This document shows positions 53,101-61,080 of a DNA stretch of 64,000 nt, piece after piece (positions within the stretch are counted from its first letter, which is position 1; each line of letters opens with the position of its first letter). The position numbers and the translations under genes are program-made. The notes beneath the pieces were generated by a model. That model saw only the letters and a list, made by a program, of their open reading frames with translations, searched no databases and was not told the origin of the DNA. The stretch covers positions 3,654 through 67,653 of the forward strand of contig DAOPYA010000007.1 of assembly GCA_035352635.1 (NCBI GenBank). Reading direction: 5' to 3'. The stretch is from Rifleibacterium sp035352635. Its GTDB lineage: Bacteria > Muiribacteriota > Ozemobacteria > Ozemobacterales > Ozemobacteraceae.

Positions 53101-56100
53101 CACCCAGCCGGTGGCATCGACAGGGAAGGTCGAAAATTCGATACTGATGGTGGCAACCCCGGGCAAATTGGTCGGATTGGCAAAGTCTGAGCTGACGTTC
53201 GGGCTGTAAGGAGCATTGAAAGCATAGTCGTCAGCATAATTGGCTGTGGTAGACTGCAGGGTCTGCACTTTGAAGGCGGTAATCGACGGGCCTTTCGAGT
53301 GAATGGTGACCGAAGTGGCAAGGGTCTTGTCGCTGCCCTTGTTGCCGGCTTCATCATAGCCGCCGGTGACCGCGTAGAAACATACACCCTGGGCGGTGCT
53401 GCTGTCAAAAGCACCGCTGTTAACAAATTCGGCTGTATCAGAATCTACCCACCTGCTCCAGGCAAACGACATGACAGTGCTCGAACCCTGCAACAGGCGC
53501 AAGGTCGGTCTGAACGCACTGCTGTTGGTCGCATCCATCGCTTCATTGAAGTCAACGGTTACCTTGAGGTTGCCCGCACCGGTTACCCCGATGGTGGCTG
53601 GTGAAGAAGCCTGCAGCGCGTATGGAGCCGCATTGTCGAAGACCATCGTGTAACTGGTTACCTGGTTAAAACCATACTGATAATCGCTGGTGGTAACTTT
53701 CTTGCTGAGGTCAAAAGCCGCCGAGGCTTGGCCATTCTGACGATTGTCGACATTGAAAATGTCCGTAAATCCAGTCAGCCGAACATAAACCGGAACTTTC
53801 TGATGATTGCCCGATTGTGCCAGGCCGGTGTTGGCGAACTGAATGGCAGTCCGGGTAACCCCGCCCTGATTATGTTCGAGCCACCCGATAAAGCGGCCGG
53901 TATCAAGTCTTTCGTTGTTGTCCTGCCTGAACAGTTCGAGGGTCGGCTGAATGTCGCGGGCGATCGGCACGCGCACATCGGCAGAGAGGGTGGCCGTGTC
54001 AAAAGCGATTTCGTAAACAAAACCGTCGGCCGGCTGACCTTTGAAAAGCGCAGAATCTGGTTTGACCGGAGTGACAGCCACCGTGTGAATCTTTGCCGGT
54101 GTGTAACCTGAAGGCTTGATGGTCGTCAGCTTGGCACCGGTGCTCGTGGTGCCCGGATACATGTCGCTGCCATTGCCCCAGAGATCTTTAAAGGCACTGG
54201 TAGAACAGGCAAGATAGAATTCGCTGGTTCCCCAGCTGAGAATGGTCTTGAGCGCTTCGGCCGTCAGCGGTATTCTGACCGTGGTTGAAGCGAAATCGTT
54301 CAGATCTGAATAATTACCGGTGCCTGTCCATTTAACCATCGGGTTAACATTCGTAATGCTCCCAAGCGAAATCGACCGGCCGGTATTGGTTTCGGCCTTT
54401 TCGTAGATGTAGACACGAGAGAGATCAACCGGTCTGGTGCGGGCGATGGTAAGAGTGCTTTCGCTGTAAGTGTCGTCGAACAGTCTGGCCCTGCGGTTCT
54501 GCATGTTAATGGTCAGCATCGGGTCAGCGCTCGAGAGGTCGAGAGTGATGTTAGAACTGATCTGAAAGGAAGTATTCAACGGGGTGAGGGCCGCGGCAAC
54601 CGCATTGGCCGGCAGGATCGGCTTGACACTGTTGCCTTCAAAGTCTCTGACCAGGGTCGGGTTGGTGCTCGGGTAGGGCGGCGGTTCATAATCAGTGCCG
54701 TTGATCTGGAAGTGTATCTGGCTGCCAAGGCGACCATACTTCAGAGCGATCCAGTCCTGGGCTTCCTGAGAAATCTCGATTCTCAGAACCTTGCTGGTAT
54801 TTTCGGTATCGTTCGGGTCAAAAGTGTCGAGAGCGAGGGTGTTGAAGCGATAGGCGTTGGCCCAGGTTTCGTTGCTCGATGACTTGTTATACCAGATCGC
54901 CAGCTGCTGCAGAGAAGCAGGGGTGAGAGTGGTCGGGTCAATGTCCTTGTCAAATTCAAGATACAATGATCTGCGGTCGGCGTCAGTCAGGTTGGCGACG
55001 TAGCGACCACCAATCAGATTCGGCCGCACCGTGTAATCATTCGGAATATCAACAGTGGTCAGCGTGATGTTGCGTGATATCGGTCTGATCCAGTTGCCGG
55101 CCACGTCTTTGCCGATCGGGTTGAAGTTATCAAGGGCGGTCTGAACGTTATTGGTGGCAAGCGAAATATAGAGCGTTTTCTTGCCCCAGTCGGCAATCGC
55201 AGCTTTGGTCTGCGAATCGAGCTGAATATTCATCACCGTGCTGTCGGTGTCGGTGAAGAGCAGGTCTGCTGCCGAGTTCAGCTGCACTGCCGAGCCAAGC
55301 GACAGTTGAACATCGGTTTGATCAGGCTTGTAACCGATTCTGACGTAATCGATGTTGAAAGTCTGGTATTGAATCATTTCAGAGAACCAGATGCTCAAAA
55401 CGCCGTTATCATAAGAGGCATAGGTGACTTCGGGGCGGCGGGTATCGACGGCGAGCTGGTTGTAGATGTCTTCGACGTAGTCTTTGTTGCCGGCTCTGTC
55501 CATTACGTAGATTCTGAAGGTGTGAGTAGCCAGGTCGTAAGCGTCTGAATCGAGGTTCAGGTGCGCATACATATCTGGGTAAGAGACCCCCGCAACGGTT
55601 TCGAAACGGGTGGCATTGACCGCGTTCGGTTTGAGCATGTATGTAGAAGTTGCACCAATCATGGTGAAATCTACCCATGCTTTGCTGTTGGCTGTTGGTT
55701 CAAGCATATCGACCCAGGCAGAAATGCTGTCAGAAGCAACACCGTTGCCGGCATTGGCGACCCAGGCTTCGTTGTTTCTTTCAAACGACTGAATGCGTTT
55801 GGTTATTGTGCTTTTGTTGATCAGCGGCGGTTTGTTATCAAAGGTAATTACGGGGCTTGGGATAATCGCTGCTGAAGTGGCGAGGTTGTCGGCATCATCA
55901 GACATGTAGATGCGCATATTCACGGCATCACCATCGACAATGCGCCACTCACCATCTGCCAGTGGTTCAATGTTATTTCTCGTGCCGGTGGCCAGGGTAA
56001 TCGTTGCGCCCCAGAGATTCGAGCCTACTATCTGAAACATTGGCGCACGGTAAACTTCAAGACCGCCGATGGTTTTCGAAATCACCACCGTGACCGAACC

Positions 56101-59100
56101 CGGGTCTGACAGACGCTCGATTTCGGCCTGAATCGCGATGATATCGCTGATGTTGGCGGCGTAAGAGGCCAGATTATCGCCATTTTCTTCGACAATCTGC
56201 ATGCGGGGCACCGAACCAATTTTGAGGGCCGGAACCTGAGTGTCGATACCAAACGGTTGATCAGGGTTGGTGGTGATAATGGTGGTGGCCATGACAATCG
56301 CCGGGGTATCAGGGTGAAGAACCTTGGCATTAAAGGCAACCGTAGTGGCATCAAGGCCAGAAAGACTTGAAGAAGCCACGAAGGTTCCATTGTAAACGTA
56401 AGGTGAGCCAACGTTGTTAACAAAGGTGAGCGGCACCCACCAGGTCTTTGAATCGCCGTCATAATATCTTGCCTGCGAATCGTCGCTGGTGCTGTTCGTC
56501 AGGCTGCGGATATCCACAAGAACTTCAGCCGGCGGGGCATTGTTGATGTTGAAGATTGAGTCGAGAACGCAGGTGATTTTAACCGAATCGCCCGGATTGA
56601 TGATGTTATTCTGATTCACATCGCTGATCAGGTCAGCGCGTGTCTGCGGGTAGCCCGCGAATGTCGGGGTTTTCGAGAGAAATCTGACGGGCAGGGTGTA
56701 GGCGTAGGCCATGTTTCCTGAAGCGTCAAGGGCGATAATTACCAGTGAACTCAAGGTTCCGAGACCCTGTGGAATCGACCAGTTGTAGGTAAATTCGTTG
56801 CCGCCGGTCGGGCTGGGCGGGAAAAGTGTCGGGCTCGGAGGAGTCAGGCCATTGTCGGTGTAGAGATTAACGAAGTCGATCATTGGCAGTATGCCATCGT
56901 GATTGGTCATTTTAACCTTGATCTGAATGACATCACCAAGATTTGCTTCGCCGAGACGCCCACCGTCAGAAACAAAAGTGATCGGATACACTTCAATGGT
57001 CGGCGGTTTGTTATCGACTTTCACGGCATTGACCGCCTGGGCAACCGTTTCATTGCCATTCTGGTCGGTGACTTTAACCGTGAGTTTCACATCTTCGTTA
57101 TTGGTGGTGCCGACCCTCGGTTCAATAGTGACTTCAGCTTCGAAGCCGCTGGTGCCAAGTATCCATGGAACGGTGCTGGCAATCTCATTGTGCCCGAGTT
57201 TGGTCAAATCAACGGTTACCAACGGGTTGTCGGCGGTATTGCCGGTGAACAGCACTCTGAGAACCACACTGTCGGTGGCGTATGAAGCCGCGGTCGTGTA
57301 TTTTCCATCTAGGTCGATGATCGTGTTGCCGTTGGTATCCTGCTTCTGAATGTTGGTTACTGACGAAATGACCAGGGCCTTGTTATCAACATGGAATGGG
57401 CCGGCCGAGCTGGTTATGCGGTTTCCGGCATTGTCGGTCACCAGAAGCGTAAAAGCCATATCTTCGCCGTCGGTTTCGCCGGCGATTACCGTGTGGGTGA
57501 AGGCGCAGACGCCGTCATTGGCAATGCCGTCATTGTGGGCGCCATCGTCATACAGCTGCTGGGCCGCATTGCCGCCGAGGGCCGTCAGGTTAACCGTCGG
57601 AATTCCATCGTCAAGAAGTGAAAGATCTACTTCAGCGGTAAACTTGACCTTGTCGCCGGTGTTGATGACCCCGGCCTTGCCCTTGAGTTCTGAAACTGTG
57701 GCGATAAAACTGGTGATCGAAGGCATGCGGCAATCGACCGTGAAGGTCGGTGACAGCGAATTCATTACATTGCCGGCCTTATCATAGACAATAGCCTTGA
57801 AAACGTAGCTTGGATTCTCAACATCGGCGATAACGCAGTCATGCACGATGTAATAACGCTTGAGAACCGTATCGTAGTTGGTCAGAATTGTGGTGCTGCT
57901 GCCGCCAACCATCGAGAGGTCGAGAACGCAGAAGCCTTCATCCTTATCGTTGGCCGGAATAATGAATTCAAGGCGGTCACCGACGTTTATTATGCCGGCT
58001 TTCGGCTGGTCGGTTAAAAAGTTCACACCCATCGGCCCTACATCCGGAACCGAGTTGTCAACCGGAACTTGTATGACGCCACTCTTTTCGTTGCCGTTGT
58101 TGTCAGTGGCGGTAAAACTGAAATAGTGTTCGTAATTGAGACTGCCAGCCATTACAGTGATGCTGGTGGTGTAGTAACCGCCGGCATAGGTCATTTCGAC
58201 CGGGGTGGCCTGGCCAAGTTCGTTCAGATAGATCTTAACTGTCTGACCGTCATAAATCGAAGAACTCGAACTGGCGAGCTGCACCTTGAAGGTCAGACGG
58301 TCGCCGGCCTTAACATAAGGGTGTGAAGCCGATAATACCGGGTTAACCGTGTAGCTTGATGTAAGAATCAGGGGCGGCTCATTATCGATATGCAGGTTGC
58401 CGGTAGTTGTGACCACTGTGTTACCAGAATCATCAACCGCGTAGACGGGGAAGCTCATCGACTGGTCAACAATGCCGCCAATCAGCGGGTCGCTGATAAC
58501 ATGATCGAGGCGGTAGGCGGTGCCGTAGGGGCTGAGAGTGCTGCTGGCGGCGCCCCCGAGTTTTTCGAGGTTGACCCAGACCGAGCCGTTGTCGAGGTTG
58601 CCAACGGTGGCAGTAATTGCGATCTGGTCACCATAGCGCCCCGCCTGACCCGTTCTGCTGACGTTCTGAATCTGGCCACCACTGATGGTGGGGGGGTAGT
58701 TATCGACGTAGATGATCGGCAGGGTGACCCTGGTGATCAGATTTCCGGCGATGTCTTTGGCGGTCACAGTAAAGGCACGGGGTGTGCTGTTTTCAGAGGT
58801 ATACTGAAAAACCGGATAATCGAGGCTGAAAGAAGTGGTGCCAAGATTCGGGGCGCTTGAACCGTCTGCAAAAGGCACGATCTGGTTGCTCACGCCACCG
58901 ATGCCGCTGAGGTCAACGGTCAGGGTGATATCTTTCATGCCAACGGCAACGTTGCCAGAAATCTGCAGCACATCGTTGATGATGGCATTGCGGTTGGTAT
59001 TAGTGATATTGGTGTTGCCCCGGAAAATCTTCATCGACAGATCCCCTGCAAATTCAGGCGGAATACTGTCGATGCGCAGTGAATTCGAGGTTTTCTTGAC

Positions 59101-60102
59101 ACTGTTGCCAGCGTCGTCAGTGGCAGTGACTTCGAAGAAGATGAATGAATTCTGAATCAGGTCTGCTTCAGTAACGTAAACAATCGTTTCAAAAACCGCT
59201 TCAAGGCCAAGAGCTCCACCGGCTTCCCTGCTCAGGGTTACCGGGTTCGTTCCGAATAGCTTCGTGTTTGAGGCAACCAGGGTGTCATTGTCATAATTGC
59301 TGACTGTGGCCGAAATTTTGATGGCATCGCCGGCGGTTATGTAAGGTTTATTAGCGGTGGTGTTGGTTATCAGCACCGATTTTATCATCGGCACGATCGT
59401 GTCGTAACTTATCGAGACGGTGTTCCAGGTTGTGGTATTGCCCGCGTCATCCATGGCGGTGACCGGCAGGGTCTGCATTGTGGCTTCGCGGCCAGTTGGA
59501 ACAGTTATCGGCAGTTTGAAAGCATTAGCACCATTGGGCGAAAACCTGGCGTTGGCACTGAGGCCAAGGGCAGTCAGATTGGCTGCCACCGAATCATTAT
59601 CAGCAACGCTGTTTAGCTCAAGTTCAATAACCAGGGGGTCATTAAGTTTGAAGATTCCGCCATTGCCGGTTCCAAGGTTGGCGGTCGGGCCATACTGCGA
59701 ATTCGGGCGACGGTTATCGACCGTAATCGTTCTCTGGGGTGCAGAACCCGAACCATCGCCAAAAGTGAAAGCTACATCGCCATTAACGCTGCCCGGAGAA
59801 ACAGTCAAAATGGCTGAGTAGAGCTGCCCGGCCAACTGTGCCAGGGTCAGGTTGGTTATCCCCATGGCCGGAGCCGACACGTATGGAAACTCACCAGTGG
59901 TGTCGGTCGTGGTTGATCGGCATGTAATGGTAATCGTGTCGCCGATACCGGCGACACCATCACCGTTATTGTCAGATGAAATGACAACCTGGGCCTGGGA
60001 AATATCAGCCCAGCCAGGCGAAGCCCCCAGCAGCAGAATTAGTAAAACTACACTGCTGATAAGTATGCTGCTGAATTTTTCGTTTGCCTGCTTGTATGCC
60101 AT
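50182..60102 (-). CDS. Giant multi-Ig-domain surface protein with FlgD/T9SS-like C-terminal domain
   Basis: This is a 3306-residue secreted protein. It has a signal peptide (about 1-32, ending PGWA) and GGAGG before the ATG. The bulk is a tandem array of about 100-residue beta-sandwich cassettes. Each opens with a strand like NxIINxGDxxxIT (e.g. NNIINPGDSVKITC, AGVINTGDKVKFTAEV) and ends with a VDNxxP linker (YVDNYPPTI, HIDNEPPLI, KVDNKPPTI), in the style of bacterial Ig-like/adhesin domains. Several cassettes contain DAGNxxx motifs. The last 110 residues have FPNPA, VKIYDTAGHLV, WDLRNKDGK and NGVYFAKIEL, the pattern of FlgD Ig-like and type IX secretion sorting domains. It is likely an adhesin or surface-layer component. 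No enzyme domain is visible. Confidence 0.88.
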   Translation of the reverse strand: MAYKQANEKFSSILISSVVLLILLLGASPGWADISQAQVVISSDNNGDGVAGIGDTITITCRSTTTDTTGEFPYVSAPAMGITNLTLAQLAGQLYSAILTVSPGSVNGDVAFTFGDGSGSAPQRTITVDNRRPNSQYGPTANLGTGNGGIFKLNDPLVIELELNSVADNDSVAANLTALGLSANARFSPNGANAFKLPITVPTGREATMQTLPVTAMDDAGNTTTWNTVSISYDTIVPMIKSVLITNTTANKPYITAGDAIKISATVSNYDNDTLVASNTKLFGTNPVTLSREAGGALGLEAVFETIVYVTEADLIQNSFIFFEVTATDDAGNSVKKTSNSLRIDSIPPEFAGDLSMKIFRGNTNITNTNRNAIINDVLQISGNVAVGMKDITLTVDLSGIGGVSNQIVPFADGSSAPNLGTTSFSLDYPVFQYTSENSTPRAFTVTAKDIAGNLITRVTLPIIYVDNYPPTISGGQIQNVSRTGQAGRYGDQIAITATVGNLDNGSVWVNLEKLGGAASSTLSPYGTAYRLDHVISDPLIGGIVDQSMSFPVYAVDDSGNTVVTTTGNLHIDNEPPLILTSSYTVNPVLSASHPYVKAGDRLTFKVQLASSSSSIYDGQTVKIYLNELGQATPVEMTYAGGYYTTSITVMAGSLNYEHYFSFTATDNNGNEKSGVIQVPVDNSVPDVGPMGVNFLTDQPKAGIINVGDRLEFIIPANDKDEGFCVLDLSMVGGSSTTILTNYDTVLKRYYIVHDCVIADVENPSYVFKAIVYDKAGNVMNSLSPTFTVDCRMPSITSFIATVSELKGKAGVINTGDKVKFTAEVDLSLLDDGIPTVNLTALGGNAAQQLYDDGAHNDGIANDGVCAFTHTVIAGETDGEDMAFTLLVTDNAGNRITSSAGPFHVDNKALVISSVTNIQKQDTNGNTIIDLDGKYTTAASYATDSVVLRVLFTGNTADNPLVTVDLTKLGHNEIASTVPWILGTSGFEAEVTIEPRVGTTNNEDVKLTVKVTDQNGNETVAQAVNAVKVDNKPPTIEVYPITFVSDGGRLGEANLGDVIQIKVKMTNHDGILPMIDFVNLYTDNGLTPPSPTLFPPSPTGGNEFTYNWSIPQGLGTLSSLVIIALDASGNMAYAYTLPVRFLSKTPTFAGYPQTRADLISDVNQNNIINPGDSVKITCVLDSIFNINNAPPAEVLVDIRSLTNSTSDDSQARYYDGDSKTWWVPLTFVNNVGSPYVYNGTFVASSSLSGLDATTVAFNAKVLHPDTPAIVMATTIITTNPDQPFGIDTQVPALKIGSVPRMQIVEENGDNLASYAANISDIIAIQAEIERLSDPGSVTVVISKTIGGLEVYRAPMFQIVGSNLWGATITLATGTRNNIEPLADGEWRIVDGDAVNMRIYMSDDADNLATSAAIIPSPVITFDNKPPLINKSTITKRIQSFERNNEAWVANAGNGVASDSISAWVDMLEPTANSKAWVDFTMIGATSTYMLKPNAVNATRFETVAGVSYPDMYAHLNLDSDAYDLATHTFRIYVMDRAGNKDYVEDIYNQLAVDTRRPEVTYASYDNGVLSIWFSEMIQYQTFNIDYVRIGYKPDQTDVQLSLGSAVQLNSAADLLFTDTDSTVMNIQLDSQTKAAIADWGKKTLYISLATNNVQTALDNFNPIGKDVAGNWIRPISRNITLTTVDIPNDYTVRPNLIGGRYVANLTDADRRSLYLEFDKDIDPTTLTPASLQQLAIWYNKSSSNETWANAYRFNTLALDTFDPNDTENTSKVLRIEISQEAQDWIALKYGRLGSQIHFQINGTDYEPPPYPSTNPTLVRDFEGNSVKPILPANAVAAALTPLNTSFQISSNITLDLSSADPMLTINMQNRRARLFDDTYSESTLTIARTRPVDLSRVYIYEKAETNTGRSISLGSITNVNPMVKWTGTGNYSDLNDFASTTVRIPLTAEALKTILSWGTSEFYLACSTSAFKDLWGNGSDMYPGTTSTGAKLTTIKPSGYTPAKIHTVAVTPVKPDSALFKGQPADGFVYEIAFDTATLSADVRVPIARDIQPTLELFRQDNNERLDTGRFIGWLEHNQGGVTRTAIQFANTGLAQSGNHQKVPVYVRLTGFTDIFNVDNRQNGQASAAFDLSKKVTTSDYQYGFNQVTSYTMVFDNAAPYALQASSPATIGVTGAGNLKVTVDFNEAMDATNSSAFRPTLRLLQGSSTVMSFAWSRWVDSDTAEFVNSGAFDSSTAQGVCFYAVTGGYDEAGNKGSDKTLATSVTIHSKGPSITAFKVQTLQSTTANYADDYAFNAPYSPNVSSDFANPTNLPGVATISIEFSTFPVDATGWVRIYSSDGNTLINTLSAAPSSSGSTWQAVWNGTKSDGQQISGELPITYELRFYDLAGNEGSRRGSIVYDVRAPRVAEWQFPNLKVLNNKAYYSPTVTSMAKINAITGDIGQGMKMRLTKTGERINTYVMSSFSSSGYTLNFDGKSTDSVPANLSGSYEVTLVDLAGNLGVPLTTNSRATATLVIDRDVPVLERINMYRVAKGTNVAIGDAVTRFNSRKNDLRIEVVEGTYLTEPLGSGTAVIKIMSGSTLLREIITQQVDVLSPLFAIWDGNDNNGQPVNDGTYRVTVSDLAGNTAALGADITIVRSVFKLESVSQVGLNGIRMTFSHDVLASTAEASTKYAIKPIDPTGLLISGIKVSTTSPRVVTASITPALGAAQNGKLYTVTVTPLAVFSVDGDEITAGNNEQSFTADSRGPIISAITYDGVTSQKKFNVVFDEQLESSSALNAGNYKLSLGSTNVSIDEAVIRADLKSVTLTAASDITEGQTYSLTVTGVKDLTGNSSESSITFEGRDITPPVLTLTAFSNPANEFDIILVVKANEDISGQPAATITQSGGTAVSLLLNSGNDLRMFIGGAHLDRNYPGVATIKVSATDISQNAGTANLSFSTAFVNASMRAAVRSADSNVEAVFEPGTLNGDSLVMILPEALSKENSGTTTGSRIMPSALAGMSAAQISSIRASRVAAASDRAAGELEPIGQAYSLIIPAGRLTGSVAMSMQLDAPPPVGSALYQSDVSGWKAVDFTAENNSVRFTATTAGTFAMMRDVQAPRASMVKDITAEPLRESRPVFSWNLEEYASGIDTDSAVAVLNGRQYPVMIDSTGSLARFVPVDDLISGNHTISLRIADKAGNQTVLPTLRFVAQPPLIIHEVVQFPNPARNRVSMRISTNRTDVDADEIRVKIYDTAGHLVIATNDLVMRSGNNGAGKVVQDVIWDLRNKDGKAVANGVYFAKIELKDPDNHDRKTKYTHKIAVLR

Positions 60103-60232
60103 TTTATGGTTCCTCCGGGTGGAACTGATAGTTTTCGACTATTCAAGTTAACTAATCGGCATACAGAGCAATTTAATTCAGGAAAAATTCATTTTTTTGT
60201 CATTGCTATTCCTGATTTGTTCGCAAAATGAC

Positions 60233-60260
60233 GCCGGGGGCGGTTTGCACCACCCCCGGC
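60233..60260 (-). terminator. GC-rich hairpin after the upstream lipoprotein gene
   Basis: GCCGGGGGTGG on the minus strand pairs with CCGCCCCCGGC through 11 bases with one G-U wobble around a six-base loop. The next minus-strand bases are GTCATTTTGC, a short T-tract. It lies 31 bases after the lipoprotein stop and separates it from the giant gene, which begins at 60102. Confidence 0.55.
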
Positions 60261-60290
60261 ATCGAACCAGAACTCCCGTTCAATGTGTGG

Positions 60291-61076
60291 CTATATATCA
60301 AGTCCTGCTGCTTTTAATGTGGCATAAACCTGATGAACCGTCCCTGTAATTGAAGTATCTTCGAGCTTCGCCTGCTTGATCTGTGCTTTGGCCAGCGCAT
60401 CGTCACCGGCATCATTGCGCCAGAAATAGGCATAAGCGGTCATGGCATGCGCCTCGGGTGAACTGACACCTATACTCAGATGTTCAAGCGTCAGTTTATA
60501 GGCGGTGTTCTTGAGACCTATCTGTTCAGCCAGAATGTCGGTGGCGGTTCTGATGTTGGCATCGCCGCCAGCCTGAATCAGCGCCAGAGCGTAACCTAGT
60601 AGTGATTCACGATAACTGCCCGGATCCTGGCTGCCAAGCTGCACCGCAGCCTTGAAGTCTTCAAGCCCTTCGATAGTTTTGTAGTATTTGGCTTTTGCCC
60701 AGCCACGGCCGTTGTAAGCTTTCTGGCGCTGAGCCGAAGTTGATCGCGAGTCGGCAAGAATATCAGAGAAATGCGAAATTGCTCCGCCCCAGTTCGCTGA
60801 ATCCATAACTGTCCAGGCATTTTCGATCTTCTTTTCGACCGTGATGCTGGTGCCGGTTCCCGTACCCGTGCCTGTGCCTGTCCCTGTCCCGGTTCCAGTT
60901 CCAGTGCCGGTGCCTGTTCCGGTGATGATGATCGGGCCAGCCGGGTTCTCGCCCGGAAGTATCTGACGCCCGTCACCGCCACCGCCGCCACCACCACAGC
61001 CGATTACCATGGTAATCGCAGCGATGAATATGGCGAATGCAGTTCTGAGAAGTTCATTGGCTTTGTGTTTCTGCAT
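60291..61076 (-). CDS. TPR-like lipoprotein with (Gly-Thr)n linker, paralogue of the 49.4 kb protein
   Basis: This is a 261-residue lipoprotein with an N-terminal signal segment and lipobox MVIGC (Cys27), then an oligo-Gly stretch. A long Gly-Thr dipeptide linker (about 52-76) precedes a TPR-like domain (AISHFSDILADSRSTSAQRQ, KAYNGRGWAKAKYY, EAHAMTAYAYFWRND). It starts five bases after the stop of the partial giant gene, so the pair is cotranscribed. It is followed by the GC-rich hairpin. Paralogy with the lipoprotein at 49392-50078 shows that the giant/lipoprotein unit was duplicated. Confidence 0.83.
   Translation of the reverse strand: MQKHKANELLRTAFAIFIAAITMVIGCGGGGGGGDGRQILPGENPAGPIIITGTGTGTGTGTGTGTGTGTGTGTGTSITVEKKIENAWTVMDSANWGGAISHFSDILADSRSTSAQRQKAYNGRGWAKAKYYKTIEGLEDFKAAVQLGSQDPGSYRESLLGYALALIQAGGDANIRTATDILAEQIGLKNTAYKLTLEHLSIGVSSPEAHAMTAYAYFWRNDAGDDALAKAQIKQAKLEDTSITGTVHQVYATLKAAGLDI
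60850..60924 (-). repeat. Coding hexanucleotide repeat for the Gly-Thr linker
   Basis: About twelve tandem six-base units (plus strand consensus CCNGTN) encode alternating Gly and Thr. Third positions vary, so the repeat has drifted at the DNA level while the dipeptide is kept. The linker length may vary between strains by slippage. Confidence 0.75.
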
Positions 61077-61080
61077 GTTG

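Noticed and set aside
60850..60924. CRISPR-like tandem repeats
   Set aside because: The units are six bases, contiguous and in frame, coding for Gly-Thr; there are no spacers or cas genes.
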